Source: Oerskovia merdavium
Lineage (GTDB): Bacteria; Actinomycetota; Actinomycetes; Actinomycetales; Cellulomonadaceae
Length of the DNA stretch: 64,000 nt
Direction of reading: 5' to 3'
Assembly (NCBI RefSeq): GCF_014836755.1
Contig: NZ_JACSQF010000001.1
Location: forward strand, 293,754-357,753
Under the pieces are notes generated by a model, which saw nothing but the letters and a program-made list of their open reading frames with translations, did no database searches and was not told where the DNA came from. Of this stretch, positions 17,983 through 26,623 are shown in pieces. The position numbers and the translations under genes were made by a program. Numbering within the stretch: position 1 is the stretch's first letter; each line of letters begins with the position of its first letter.

Positions 17983-19881
17983 TCAGTCGACCGGGAAGAG
18001 CGAGACCGTCAGGGTGCCCGCGTAGTCGCCCTCACGGGTGTCCACGGGGACCTCGAGCGCCAGGTCGGCCGAGACCGTCGTGGTGCCCAGGCGGCTGTCC
18101 GACGTCGCGGTCGCGAGCGTCGCCGGGGCCGCGAGGCCCTTGCCGCCGCCCAGGAGCGAGGCCACGGGCGAGCCCGCGCTCACGCCGTCCTTGGCCGAGA
18201 CCAGGCCGGGGGTCCAGCCGAGGTTCTGGGCCCGCAGCGTGCGCGGGCCCGAGGACAGGTCGCCCGACTGGCCGGAGACGGTCCAGCCGCCCGTGCCGAC
18301 CGTGGCGGTCGCCCGCGAGTCGGTCACCGAGACCTCGGGGAGCCGGCCCGCGAAGCGCAGGCGGTCGCCCACGTTCTCCCCGCCCGTGAGCGCCACGCCC
18401 GCACCGAAGTCCGCGACGGACAGCGTGAGCTTGCCCTCGACCTCACCGGCCTCGGGGACGGTTGCGAGCAGCGGGATGCCGTCGGTGTCGTTCGCCGCCC
18501 ACAGGGCGTTGGAGACGCGGCCGACGTCGGCGTTGTCGAGGTAGGCGCCACGCACCGGGTCGGTGCCGGTCGCGGCGGCCGCGAGGAGCTCCGAGCCCGG
18601 GCCCTTGGCGTACACGGGCACGAGGTGGTTGGTGTGCCCGCCGCTGTTCCAGCTGACCTGCGGAGCTGCGCCCTGCGCGCCCTGGATCGGGGTCCAGGCC
18701 GGGTTCGCCGCGGGACCGGAGAGGTAGCCGCACTCGTGGTCGGCCGTGATGACCACGAGTGTCTCGTCCCAGCTCGAGTTCTCCTCGACCCAGTCGACGA
18801 CCGTCTCGATGGTCCGGTTGAAGTCGACCTGCTCCTCGACCGCACCCGCGGTGTTGTTGTCGTGCGAGGCCCAGTCGATCGCGCCGCCCTCGATCATCAC
18901 GAAGAAGCCCTCGTCCGAGGCGTTGGACAGCACGTTGAGCGCGGCGTCCGTCATCTGCGGGAGCGAGGGGACGTTGTCGTTCTGGGGGGCAGAGAAGGGC
19001 ACGTCGCCGGACTTCAGTGCGGTGCGGTCCGCCTGGAGCGTGCCGGCGACCTGCGCGGTGCCGAGCACGTGCGTGGGCGTGTCGCCCTCGGCGAGCGCGA
19101 GGAAGTCGTCCTTGGACTCGACCAGGTCGAACGCCGACTGACCGTCGACCAGCTTGTTCCACTCGGTCTCGCCGATGTAGCTGTAGCTGGGCTTCGCGAG
19201 CTTGTCGCCGTTGTCGTCGTACCAGGGGTTGCCCGCGCCGAAGATCACGTTCGCGCCCGAGTCCATCATGTCGGCCGCGATGTCGTGGTAGTTGTTGCGG
19301 TGCTCGTTGTGCGCCAGGTAGGACGCGGGCGTCGCGTGGGTCCACGGCACCGAGGTGACGACACCGGTGGCCTTGCCCAGCTCGAGCGCGCGCTCGGCGA
19401 CCGTCTTGAGGTCCTCGTGGTTCTCGTCCTGGCCGATCACGTTGTTGAGCGTCTTGACACCGGTCGCGAGGGTCGTCGCCGCGGCGGCGGAGTCGGTCGA
19501 GTTCTTGAGCGGTGCCGCGAAGCTGCTCCAGTTCTGGACCGGGTCGTACGTGTTGCCGAACTGGTACGTGGACATCGCGAGGGCGACAGGGAACTCCTGG
19601 TACACCTGCGTACCGGCCTGGCCGGGGACGGGGGTCGAGACGCCGCCGGGCTTCACGGTGGTCTGGTAGGCCGTGCGGCCGTACTCGAACTGGCTGCCGA
19701 GGTCGACCTGGTTGAACCCCATCCCGTCACCGATGAGGTGGATGATGTTCTTCGGTCCGGGCGCCCCGGGGTCGGCGGACGGCGCGGCGAGCGCCGGCGT
19801 GGTCGAGGAGATCGCGATACCAGCAGCGAGGACGCCGGTCCCGGCGATCCGCAGCCACTTCATCGGTACACGTGAAGTCAT
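17983..19881 (-). CDS. secreted alkaline phosphatase
   Basis: Phosphomonoesterase of the PhoA-type alkaline phosphatase fold, 632 residues. The signal peptide ends at ALAA near residue 33. Active-site features are the metal ligand in HLIGDGMG (Asp52), the nucleophile in NSTDSAAAATTLATGVKT (Ser131), EGGAIDWASHDNN, TADHECG and GGHTNHLVPVYAKG. A C-terminal beta-rich extension of about 170 residues after the catalytic domain is probably a surface or binding module. The first of two possible starts (ATG 19881, GGGAAGAG upstream) is preferred over Met7. Presumably used to scavenge phosphate; no Pho box could be confirmed. Confidence 0.93.
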   Translation of the reverse strand: MTSRVPMKWLRIAGTGVLAAGIAISSTTPALAAPSADPGAPGPKNIIHLIGDGMGFNQVDLGSQFEYGRTAYQTTVKPGGVSTPVPGQAGTQVYQEFPVALAMSTYQFGNTYDPVQNWSSFAAPLKNSTDSAAAATTLATGVKTLNNVIGQDENHEDLKTVAERALELGKATGVVTSVPWTHATPASYLAHNEHRNNYHDIAADMMDSGANVIFGAGNPWYDDNGDKLAKPSYSYIGETEWNKLVDGQSAFDLVESKDDFLALAEGDTPTHVLGTAQVAGTLQADRTALKSGDVPFSAPQNDNVPSLPQMTDAALNVLSNASDEGFFVMIEGGAIDWASHDNNTAGAVEEQVDFNRTIETVVDWVEENSSWDETLVVITADHECGYLSGPAANPAWTPIQGAQGAAPQVSWNSGGHTNHLVPVYAKGPGSELLAAAATGTDPVRGAYLDNADVGRVSNALWAANDTDGIPLLATVPEAGEVEGKLTLSVADFGAGVALTGGENVGDRLRFAGRLPEVSVTDSRATATVGTGGWTVSGQSGDLSSGPRTLRAQNLGWTPGLVSAKDGVSAGSPVASLLGGGKGLAAPATLATATSDSRLGTTTVSADLALEVPVDTREGDYAGTLTVSLFPVD

Positions 19882-20012
19882 GGTCTCTTCCCTGTCGAGG
19901 TCTGGTCCGGTCCGGAGTCGAGTTCCGGCCGGCACCTGAGAGCCAAGCGGGTCGAGGTGGCGCGACGGTGAACGGTGGGAGGCCGTGCGTGGACAGATGG
20001 GGTAAATGTCCG

Positions 20013-20042
20013 GCCGGGGCCCCGGAGGCACCGGGGCCCGGC
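20013..20042 (-). terminator. terminator after the MarR/FMN reductase operon
   Basis: A 12-bp G/C hairpin (20013-20025 with 20031-20042, one bulged G, loop AGGCA) lies seven bases past the reductase stop on the minus strand. Confidence 0.65.
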
Positions 20043-20048
20043 AGGCGC

Positions 20049-20642
20049 TCAGCGAGGGGCAGGCAGGTCCGCGAACCGCACGAGCTGGCCAACGGCCCGC
20101 TCGGCGCGCTCGTCGAGCCACGGCATGGGGAACAGCTCGATCGTCCAGTCCTCCTTGGACGCGAACACGCCCGTGGGCACGATCAGGTCGCCCATGAAGG
20201 AGAACAGGGGCCGTAGCGCCTGGTCGATCACGAGGGTGTGACGCGCCGTGCCGCCCGTTGCCGCGAGCAGCACGGGCTTGTCGACCATCGCGAGCGAGTC
20301 GACGAGGTCGAAGAACGACTTGAAGATCCCGGAGTAGGAGCCGCGGAACACGGGAGAGGCGACGACGAGCAGGTCGGCCTGCTCGACGGTCTTGAGCGCG
20401 AGCTCGAGCTCCTCGCTGCGCATGCCCACGACGGTCGCGGTCGCGACGTCCTGCGCGTGCTCGCGGACCTCGACGGTCCGGGCGTCGACGGCGACCCCCG
20501 CGGCCGTGAGGCGGGCGACGGTCTTGTCGAGCAGCAGGTCCGTCAGGGCGCGCGTGGTCGAGGGGAAGCTCACGCCGCCCGCGACCGCCACGACGCTCAG
20601 CGGCCTGCGCTCGGTGCCCGACGCCTCGGTCTCCGCGCTCAC
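20049..20642 (-). CDS. NAD(P)H-dependent FMN reductase (SsuE/MsuE-like)
   Basis: A 197-residue flavodoxin-fold oxidoreductase expected to reduce FMN with NAD(P)H. Family segments are VVAVAGGVSFPSTTRALTD, the core VVASPVFRGSYSGIFKSFFDLV and KPVLLAATGGTARHTLVIDQALRPLF. Start is GTG overlapping the MarR stop (GTGA), so the two genes are coupled; the frame remains open upstream only within the regulator. The link to a MarR regulator suggests a response to a redox-active or quinone-like compound (inference), and reduced flavin could feed a monooxygenase encoded elsewhere. Confidence 0.9.
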   Translation of the reverse strand: MSAETEASGTERRPLSVVAVAGGVSFPSTTRALTDLLLDKTVARLTAAGVAVDARTVEVREHAQDVATATVVGMRSEELELALKTVEQADLLVVASPVFRGSYSGIFKSFFDLVDSLAMVDKPVLLAATGGTARHTLVIDQALRPLFSFMGDLIVPTGVFASKEDWTIELFPMPWLDERAERAVGQLVRFADLPAPR

Positions 20643-21145
20643 GCCTCGCTCCCGTCGCGCGCCGGAAGGTGCTCCTGCGCGCCACGCAGCTTGTCGAGCA
20701 GCCCCTTGAGGGTCGCGAGCTCGTCGGTGTCGAGGGCGCCGCCCACGTAGGCGCTGATGGTCCGGACGTGCTTGCGCCCGATCTCCTTCTGGAGCCGCGC
20801 GCCCTCCGGGGTGAGCCGGACGATCGTGCCGCGTGCGTCGTCGGGCGCGGGGACGCGTTCCACGAGGCCGCGCTGCTCGAGACGCTCGGCCATGCGGCTC
20901 AGCGAGGGCTGGCTGATGAGGACGTACTCGTTGAGGTCGCGGAGCCGGGTCCCGCCCTGGGGGCACGTGGAGAGCGTGAAGAGCACGTCGTACTCGCGCA
21001 TCGTGAGCTCCTCCCAGATGTCGTCGGCCTGGAAGCGGCGCATGAGGGCGACCTGGGTGCGGAAGAGCGACTCCCAGGTCTCGGCGGCCTCGCGCGTGGT
21101 GGCTCGGTCGTGGACGGCGGGGAGGGCGGTGGTGGGGCTGGGCAT
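20639..21145 (-). CDS. MarR-family regulator
   Basis: A 168-residue winged-helix protein with YDVLFTLSTCP, LRDLNEYVLISQPSLSRMAERLEQRGLVERV and the wing PAPDDARGTIVRLTPEG typical of MarR. It is first in a two-gene operon with the FMN reductase. A candidate palindromic operator GTTCGTATGAAC lies about 80 bases upstream. Start chosen at ATG 21145; longer in-frame versions upstream lack coding character. Confidence 0.9.
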   Translation of the reverse strand: MPSPTTALPAVHDRATTREAAETWESLFRTQVALMRRFQADDIWEELTMREYDVLFTLSTCPQGGTRLRDLNEYVLISQPSLSRMAERLEQRGLVERVPAPDDARGTIVRLTPEGARLQKEIGRKHVRTISAYVGGALDTDELATLKGLLDKLRGAQEHLPARDGSEA

Positions 21146-21222
21146 GCGTCTCTCGATCCTGCGGGGTGCACCGGCCCGACGGCGCCGCCCGCCTGGTCGG
21201 CGCACGTCACCCGGGTAGATGC

Positions 21223-21234
21223 GTTCGTATGAAC
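21223..21234. promoter_or_regulatory. candidate MarR operator
   Basis: GTTCGTATGAAC, two 4-base arms around GTAT, is one of few AT-containing palindromes between uppS and the MarR gene. Position fits autoregulation; not otherwise proven. Confidence 0.4.
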
Positions 21235-21308
21235 TCGAGCGGTACAACCGGCGGGACGGGAGGTGTATTCCGGACCCTCGGGTTCGACCGCTCCCTCCCC
21301 GGAAGGAC

Positions 21309-22070
21309 CTACCTGCCGAGCCGGCGCTCGCGCTGGGAGTACGAGCGCAGGGCACGCAGGTAGTCGACCCGGCGGAAGCTGGGCCAGTACGCCTCGCAGA
21401 AGTAGAACTCCGCGTGCGCGCTCTGCCACAGCAGGAACCCGCCCAGCCGCTGCTCGCCCGACGTGCGGATCACCAGCTCGGGGTCGGGCTGGCCCTTGGT
21501 GTAGAGGTGCTCCTCGATGTGCTCGACGTCGAGGTTCTCCGCAAGCTCGGGGAGCGAGGCGCCGCGGTCGGCCTGCTCGCGCAGGTAGGAACGGACCGCG
21601 TCTGCGATCTCGTGGCGACCGCCGTAGCCGATCGCGACGTTGACCTGGAGGCCGTCGACCCCCGCGGTGCGTTCCTCGGCGTCGCGCAGCGCCGCCGCGA
21701 GGCGCTCGGGGAGGAGGTCGAGACGGCCCATGACGCGCAGGCGCCAGCGGCCGGTCTCCGCGAGGTCGCACACCGCGTCCTCGATGATGTCGAGCAGCGC
21801 GCTGAGCTCCTCGCGCGAGCGCGAGAGGTTGTCCGTGGACAGCATCCAGAGCGTGACGACCTCGATGCCGAGGTCCTCGCTCCAGGTGAGGAACTCGGCG
21901 ATCTTGTCGGCACCGCGCCGGTGGCCGGTCGCGGCGGTCTCGCCGAACGACTTGGCCCAGCGCCGGTTGCCGTCGAGGATCACGCCCACGTGCCGGGGCA
22001 TCGCCTCACGCGGCAGGGAGCTCGCCAGTCGTCGCTCGTACAGCCCGTAGAGCAGGTGGGGCATGCGCAC
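21309..22070 (-). CDS. uppS: isoprenyl (undecaprenyl-type) diphosphate synthase
   Basis: Cis-prenyltransferase making the long-chain isoprenyl diphosphate carrier for cell-wall precursors. The 253-residue protein contains the catalytic Asp33 in GVILDGNRRWAKS, LWMLSTDNLSRSREEL, VNVAIGYGGRHEIADA and the C-terminal DPELVIRTSGEQRLGGFLLWQSAHAEF, split here by family motif. A GTG start at 22070, six bases after AGGA, is preferred to an ATG two codons later. Next to the hemolysin III gene, as in many actinobacteria. Confidence 0.95.
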   Translation of the reverse strand: MRMPHLLYGLYERRLASSLPREAMPRHVGVILDGNRRWAKSFGETAATGHRRGADKIAEFLTWSEDLGIEVVTLWMLSTDNLSRSREELSALLDIIEDAVCDLAETGRWRLRVMGRLDLLPERLAAALRDAEERTAGVDGLQVNVAIGYGGRHEIADAVRSYLREQADRGASLPELAENLDVEHIEEHLYTKGQPDPELVIRTSGEQRLGGFLLWQSAHAEFYFCEAYWPSFRRVDYLRALRSYSQRERRLGR

Positions 22071-22401
22071 GTGGGGTCCTTAGCGGTATGAAGGGAGTGG
22101 GCGACGGGACCGGCACGGCCGGAGCGCGTCGCACGGTGGGCACGAGCTGCGCGGCCGCAGGGTCGGGATCGAGCAGGTCGCCCGCCAAACGGTACCGGAG
22201 GCAACGGTCGATTTGTCCAGACGTCCGCCCTGCGATTCGCCTTTGCGCAGGATCTTCACAGTCCCCGTCAGCAACCTACGGTGACGTAACTTACGATGGC
22301 GTAGGTTGTTTCCTGAGCCGTTCACGTCGACTCACGTGCAGTCCCCGGGTCAGGGACGTCCCGCTCCCCCCGCCCGACGCCGAACGAGTAGGAGTCTCTC
22401 C
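22071..22401. other. gene-free divergent promoter region between uppS and the hemolysin III gene
   Basis: This 331-base stretch holds the promoters of both flanking genes. The only clear signal is the palindromic operator at 22273-22307 with a -10-like TACGAT inside it. No additional gene is seen. Confidence 0.6.
22273..22307 (+). promoter_or_regulatory. double palindromic operator over the hemolysin III gene promoter
   Basis: The outer arms AACCTACG (22273-22280) and CGTAGGTT (22300-22307) and the inner arms CGTAA / TTACG (22285-22295) share exactly the same centre at 22290. A -10-like TACGAT (22292-22297) overlaps it. Such TACG-rich palindromes are typical TetR-family sites in actinobacteria, but no TetR gene is adjacent, so the regulator would act in trans. 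Confidence 0.5.
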
Positions 22402-23178
22402 GTGGCACGACCCTCCGAGCGCCCGTCCGTGGGCGACGCCGTCGAGAACGCGCCGGGTTCGCCCGGCGATCCCCTGTCGGACGATGCCGCGTCAGGCACT
22501 GTGCTGGCGGGCGCGGCCGCGAAGGCGGCCGACGTGCTCGACGCCGCCAAGCCCCGGCTGCGCGGCTGGATCCACGCCGGCACGTTCCCCGTGGCCCTCG
22601 TCGCGAGCATCGTCCTGGTGGCCCTCGCTCCCCCCGTCGCCGGCAAGGTCGCGTGCGCGATCTTCGGCCTGAGCGCCTGCCTGCTGTTCGGCACGAGCGC
22701 CGTCTACCACCGCGGCACCTGGTCACCCCGGGTCGCGGGGATCCTGCGCCGGGCCGACCACTCGAACATCTTCCTCATCATCGCGGGCACGTACACGCCG
22801 CTCGCGGTGCTGCTCCTGCCGAAGCAGACCGCGACGATCCTGCTGATCATCGTGTGGTCCGGGGCGCTGCTCGGTCTCGCGGCACGCATCATCTGGCTGG
22901 GCGCCCCGCGGTGGGTCTACGTCCCGATCTACGTCGCGCTCGGCTGGGTCGCGGTCGGATACATGCCGCAGTTCTGGACCACGCCGGGCGGTCCCGCGAT
23001 CGTGTGGCTCGTCGCGATCGGCGGCCTCGCCTACACGCTGGGTGCCGTGGTGTACGGGCTCAAGCGCCCCAACCCGAGCCCGCGGTGGTTCGGGTTCCAC
23101 GAGATCTTCCACGTCCTGACTGTCGTGGGCTTCGGGTGCCACTACGCGGCGATCATGATCGCCGCCCTCAACGCCTAG
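22402..23178 (+). CDS. trhA: hemolysin III family (TrhA/PAQR) membrane protein
   Basis: A 258-residue PAQR-superfamily membrane protein. After a hydrophilic N-terminus of about 60 residues there are seven spans, with the family motifs SACLLFGTSAVYHRG, RRADHSNIFLIIAGTYTP and GFHEIFHVLTVVGFGCHYAAI, whose Ser/His/Asp/His residues bind zinc. Bacterial members influence membrane energetics or lipid homeostasis; the older haemolysin label is misleading. GTG 22402 with AGGAG eight bases upstream is chosen over an upstream TTG. Control by the 22273-22307 operator is likely. Confidence 0.9.
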   Translation: MARPSERPSVGDAVENAPGSPGDPLSDDAASGTVLAGAAAKAADVLDAAKPRLRGWIHAGTFPVALVASIVLVALAPPVAGKVACAIFGLSACLLFGTSAVYHRGTWSPRVAGILRRADHSNIFLIIAGTYTPLAVLLLPKQTATILLIIVWSGALLGLAARIIWLGAPRWVYVPIYVALGWVAVGYMPQFWTTPGGPAIVWLVAIGGLAYTLGAVVYGLKRPNPSPRWFGFHEIFHVLTVVGFGCHYAAIMIAALNA

Positions 23179-23191
23179 CGCTGAGAGCCTC

Positions 23192-23254
23192 CGCCGGGTG
23201 CGAGGTGCGCTTCACGGATCGGGCCGGTCCGCGACGCGCGCTCCGCACCCGGCG
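23192..23254. terminator. bidirectional terminator between trhA and the nitrilase-like gene
   Basis: Arms 23192-23202 and 23244-23254 are a perfect 11-bp pair CGCCGGGTGCG / CGCACCCGGCG, extended inward by about eight more mostly paired bases. It fills the 81-base gap between convergent stops. Confidence 0.75.
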
Positions 23255-23259
23255 TTCTG

Positions 23260-24270
23260 CTACGGCTGGTCGGCAGCCGGCACGACGGCGTAGCGCCGGT
23301 TCGCGAGCGACGGGTTCGTCCGGCGTACCGCGGCCAGGGCCTCGGGGTCGATGTCGGCGGTGCGCAGTCCCGCTCGCTCGTCGAGCTCGAGCCCGACCTG
23401 ACCGTCGGGCCCCACGAGCAGCGAGCGCCCGGTCACGCCCTTCCCGGCCTGCCCGACGGCGAGCACGACCGCCGTGTTCTCGATCGCGCGGGCGCGGGCC
23501 AGGGTGCGCCAGTGGTCGGCCTTGAGGTCGCCCGCGGCCCACGCGGCCGGGACGACCAGGACGTCGGCCCCGGCGTCGACCAGGCGGCGGGCCGCCTCGG
23601 GGAAGCGCAGGTCGTAGCAGGTCATGACGCCGAACGTCAGGCTGCCGACCCTCAGGACCGTCGGCGGCGCGTCTGCAGGCCCCGGCTCCAGGCGGTCCGA
23701 CTCACGGTGCCCGAACGCGTCGTACAGGTGCACCTTGCGGTAGACACCGGACAGCCGCCCCTGAGCGTCGATCGCCACGACCGCGTTCACCGCGCGAACA
23801 GGGCGCTCGGACGTCTCGGCCCCCGTGGAGACCGGCGTGCTGGTCGACGCGTCGCGTGCGGCGCCCGCCGGGTCGACCGCGGTGTCCGGAAGGCCCGACG
23901 GGTCCCGCACGGCTGTGCCGTCGGAGGGTGTCGAGCCGTGCGAGGACGACGTCCCACCGTGTCCCGCCACGCCGACCAGCGGCGCCCGTGAGCCCGGGAT
24001 CGTCGTGCCCGCGATGACAGCGACCCCGGTCTCGCCAGCCCAGCGCTGGAGCGTCGTGACGAACGGGCCGTCGAGCGGCTCGGCGTGCTCGATCCCCACG
24101 CCGCGCGGATCGAAGCCCGACGCGTACTCGGGGAGCACCAGGAGGTCAGCGTGCAGCCGTTGCGCCTCGGCGAACGCCGAGCGCACCACGAGCAGGTTCG
24201 CCGCGTGGTCGTTCGAGACCTCGATCTGGGCGATCGTGACCCGGACCGGACCGTGCGGCGTCTGCGTCAT
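23260..24270 (-). CDS. carbon-nitrogen hydrolase (nitrilase superfamily)
   Basis: Thiol amidase of 336 residues with the complete Glu-Lys-Cys triad: Glu48 in LVLPEYA, Lys179 in YRKVHLYDAFG and Cys218 in MTCYDLRFPEAAR. Between residues about 94 and 158 it carries a Ser/Thr/Asp/Gly-rich insert of low complexity that interrupts an otherwise compact domain. ATG 24270 lies one base past the stop of the small membrane protein, so the gene is third in a run mca / small membrane protein / hydrolase. Similar to omega-amidase/deaminated-glutathione amidase types; the exact substrate is open. Confidence 0.88.
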   Translation of the reverse strand: MTQTPHGPVRVTIAQIEVSNDHAANLLVVRSAFAEAQRLHADLLVLPEYASGFDPRGVGIEHAEPLDGPFVTTLQRWAGETGVAVIAGTTIPGSRAPLVGVAGHGGTSSSHGSTPSDGTAVRDPSGLPDTAVDPAGAARDASTSTPVSTGAETSERPVRAVNAVVAIDAQGRLSGVYRKVHLYDAFGHRESDRLEPGPADAPPTVLRVGSLTFGVMTCYDLRFPEAARRLVDAGADVLVVPAAWAAGDLKADHWRTLARARAIENTAVVLAVGQAGKGVTGRSLLVGPDGQVGLELDERAGLRTADIDPEALAAVRRTNPSLANRRYAVVPAADQP

Positions 24271-24271
24271 G

Positions 24272-24736
24272 TCAGTCGCCGCCGCCGCCGGAGTCGCCAC
24301 CGCTGGAGCCGGAGTCGCTGCCGCCGTTGCTCCCGGAGTCGCTCGCGCCCGCGTCGCCGCCGGCCGTGCCGGTCTCCGACGCGTCGTCCCGACGGTCCGG
24401 GTCGGTCGTCGTGGCCGTGGTGCTCGTCCCGGCCGCAGCGGCGCCGCCCGACGTCGCCGCCGCGCCCCCGTTGCCGGCACCCCGCTCGTCGTGGCGGACC
24501 TTGCGCAGCTGCTTGGTCAGCGACAGGAACAGGACCACGCACGCGAGGGCCACGGCGAAGATCGTGAGGAAGCCGGGAAGGCCCGGCGACACGTCGGTCG
24601 GCTCGAGCCCCGGTCGGAGCTCGTCGGTCGTCGGTGCGGGCGACGGCGTCGTCTCGGTGGTCACCCCGGCCGCCCAACCGGGGCCTCCGGCCAGGTGGGA
24701 CGACAGATCGACCGCGAGCTGCGGCGTCGGGCTCAT
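24272..24736 (-). CDS. small single-span membrane protein downstream of mca
   Basis: A 154-residue protein with one membrane span near residues 55-72 ([18 protein letters not shown]), then a basic segment ([13 protein letters not shown]) and a Gly/Ser/Thr/Asp-rich tail that ends in a glycine run. The arrangement recalls small actinobacterial membrane proteins routinely found beside mca. The ATG overlaps the mca stop (ATGA). Function unknown. Confidence 0.8.
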   Translation of the reverse strand: MSPTPQLAVDLSSHLAGGPGWAAGVTTETTPSPAPTTDELRPGLEPTDVSPGLPGFLTIFAVALACVVLFLSLTKQLRKVRHDERGAGNGGAAATSGGAAAAGTSTTATTTDPDRRDDASETGTAGGDAGASDSGSNGGSDSGSSGGDSGGGGD

Positions 24737-25674
24737 ACGAGACCTTCCTCGGTGCGGATGCCGGCGAACAGGTCGTCCTCCGGGAGCGTGGTGGGGACGC
24801 GCGACTCGGCGAGCTCGAACTCCTCGAAGGGCCACACGTCGGCCTCGAGGTCGCGCGGGATCGCGAAGAAGAAGCCCTCGGGGTCGATCTGCGTCGCGTG
24901 CGCGATGAGCGCCGCGTCGCGCTGCGGGAAGTACGGGGCGACCTCGACGCGCGTCGTGACCTCGCGCTCGGGGATCTCGCGCGCGGCCCGCGACTCGACC
25001 CAGTCGCTGAACGGCGACTCGAGCCCCGCGTCCACGACGGCCTCGTGGATCGTGCGGATGCGGTTCATCGAGAAGTCGTGGTTGTAGTAGAGCTTGGCGG
25101 GCTCCCAAGCGGGCGCCCCGCCCTCGACCTGGTAGCGCTCCGGGTCGCCCGCCGCGTGGAACGCCTCGAACGCGACCTTGTGGCACATGATGTGGTCCGG
25201 GTGCGGGTAGCCGCCGCTCGGGTCGTACGTCGTGATCACGTGCGGACGGAACTCGCGGACCAGCTCGACGAGCGGCGCCGCGGCCTCCTCGAGCGGCACG
25301 AGCGCGAAGCAGCCCTCGGGCAGCGGGGGCAACGGGTCGCCCTCCGGGAGTCCCGAGTCGACGAAGCCCAGCCAGCGGTGGCTCACGCCCAGCGCCTTGG
25401 CGGCCGCCGCCATCTCGGCGCGCCGCAGCTCGGCCATGCCCTCTGCGGTGGCAGGAAGCTCGCCGAAGCTCGGGTTGAGCACGTCGCCGCGCTCGCCGCC
25501 CGTGCAGCTCACGACGAGGACCTCGACGCCCTCCGCGGCGTAGCGGGCCGACGTCGCGGCACCCTTGCTCGACTCGTCGTCGGGGTGCGCGTGGACGGCC
25601 ATGAGGCGCAGCGGTGCGCGGTCGACCGTCCCGGGCGCCGATCCTGCGGTGGGGCGCGCCGTCGATTCGGTCAC
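24733..25674 (-). CDS. mca: mycothiol S-conjugate amidase
   Basis: Cleaves mycothiol conjugates of electrophiles to mercapturic acid and GlcN-Ins, the actinobacterial detoxification step. The 313-residue zinc amidase has AHPDDE (His30, Asp33), [18 protein letters not shown] with further ligands, and the long LmbE-fold segments expected of Mca rather than MshB (for example [24 protein letters not shown] split across the C-terminal third). GTG start with AGGAGG four bases upstream. It is divergent from the DUF4307 gene, conserved actinobacterial synteny, and shows that this organism makes mycothiol. Confidence 0.95.
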   Translation of the reverse strand: MTESTARPTAGSAPGTVDRAPLRLMAVHAHPDDESSKGAATSARYAAEGVEVLVVSCTGGERGDVLNPSFGELPATAEGMAELRRAEMAAAAKALGVSHRWLGFVDSGLPEGDPLPPLPEGCFALVPLEEAAAPLVELVREFRPHVITTYDPSGGYPHPDHIMCHKVAFEAFHAAGDPERYQVEGGAPAWEPAKLYYNHDFSMNRIRTIHEAVVDAGLESPFSDWVESRAAREIPEREVTTRVEVAPYFPQRDAALIAHATQIDPEGFFFAIPRDLEADVWPFEEFELAESRVPTTLPEDDLFAGIRTEEGLV

Positions 25675-25768
25675 AGGTCCTCCTGGGGGTACTTCGAGAT
25701 GGAGAAGTTCAGAGACAATGATGACTCACGAGCAGGTAGTCCACCCAACCCTTGGACGTCGATCGACC

Positions 25769-26260
25769 ATGACGAACAGCACGCCCCCGCTGGGAACTTC
25801 CCCGAACCCCGGGCCAGACGCCCTCGACGAGGACGAGAACCCGATCGGCCTCGCGCCGCGCAGCGAGGGCCCGCGGCCCCCCGCGGGACGCTACGGCCCC
25901 GAGCCCACGGCCCTCCGACGTCGCCTGGCCGTCGCCGGCATCGCCGCTGCCGCGCTCGTCGGGATCGGCATCACCGTCTGGATCGGGCTGGGGCAGGCCT
26001 CCACCCCGGTGCGTTACGACGACTTCGGCTTCAAGGTCGTCAGCTCCGAGCAGATCGACGTCACGTTCCAGGTCTCCATGGAGCCCGGCACCCAGGCCGA
26101 GTGCACCATCGACGCGTTGGCCGAGAGCTACGCCCAGGTCGGGACCGTCACGGTGGTCGTCGGGCCGAGCGACAAGCTCGAGGGGCGCTACACCGTGAGC
26201 GTCGCGACGTCCGAGCTCGCCACGACCGGGATCGTCGAGAGCTGCGTCCCGCTGCCCTGA
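25769..26260 (+). CDS. DUF4307 membrane-anchored protein
   Basis: A 163-residue protein of the actinobacterial DUF4307 family: hydrophilic N-terminus, one span near residues 52-72 (VAGIAAAALVGIGITVWIGL), then an extracytoplasmic beta domain (RYDDFGFKVVSSEQIDVTFQV, CTIDALAESYAQVG, two cysteines). It sits between mca and greA as in many actinobacteria. An in-frame ATG at 25718 has GGAGAAG upstream, so a form longer by 17 residues is possible. Function unknown. Confidence 0.85.
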   Translation: MTNSTPPLGTSPNPGPDALDEDENPIGLAPRSEGPRPPAGRYGPEPTALRRRLAVAGIAAAALVGIGITVWIGLGQASTPVRYDDFGFKVVSSEQIDVTFQVSMEPGTQAECTIDALAESYAQVGTVTVVVGPSDKLEGRYTVSVATSELATTGIVESCVPLP

Positions 26261-26475
26261 CGGCGAGCGTCCCTGGGTCTAGGGGCAGGTGTCCCGAGGG
26301 GCCAGTGGCGAGCTGCCCGGCCTCCCCTCGTCGCCACCGCGTGCGGACGCCGGGCACGAGCGCGAGCCCGGTCGTGGCTGCGCCGCGGACCGAGGTCCGG
26401 CGGCCGGCACGGGGTCGAAGCACGTCCGGGGCGCTGTCCGAAGACCTCCGTCACACGACCTCGCACGAGGTCCTG

Positions 26476-26581
26476 GCACCTGCTCCGCAAGCAGTGCAAG
26501 GATGGGACCGCGGGCGGAGCCGCCCGCAACGGTTCGGAGGCGTCCCACGACGGGTCGCGGGGCAGACCACGGAGGTCTGCC
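26476..26581. ncRNA. candidate structured RNA or multi-hairpin regulatory element
   Basis: Three stems lie within 106 bases: 26476-26497 (CTGCT-AGCAG core extended by GCA-TGC); a two-storey stem with outer TGGGAC/GTCCCA (26503-26508, 26542-26547) around a perfect GCGGGCGG/CCGCCCGC hairpin (26510-26527); and GGCAGACC/GGTCTGCC (26561-26581). It matches no RNA family I recognise (not RNase P, tmRNA, SRP RNA or a cobalamin riboswitch). Strand and transcription are unknown. Confidence 0.35.
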
Positions 26582-26614
26582 GGGGGCAGGGAACGGTGTG
26601 ATGCAGCGGACATT

Positions 26615-26623
26615 TGGTATCCT
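26615..26623 (+). promoter_or_regulatory. extended -10 promoter of greA
   Basis: TGGTATCCT is a near-ideal extended -10 (TG-N-TATNNT) and the best promoter in this AT-poor region. Start of transcription near 26630 would give a greA leader of about 180 bases. Confidence 0.55.

Noticed and set aside
21281-21300. GGGTTCGACC resembling a tRNA T-loop
   Set aside because: No acceptor or anticodon stem can be built around it; it lies in the upstream region of the MarR gene.
24634-26601. Open frame of about 650 codons on the plus strand across mca and DUF4307
   Set aside because: Antisense to mca and out of frame with DUF4307; composition typical of a shadow frame.
26261-26615. Possible RNase P RNA, tmRNA, SRP RNA or cobalamin riboswitch before greA
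   Set aside because: None of their conserved cores is present; only generic hairpins are visible.
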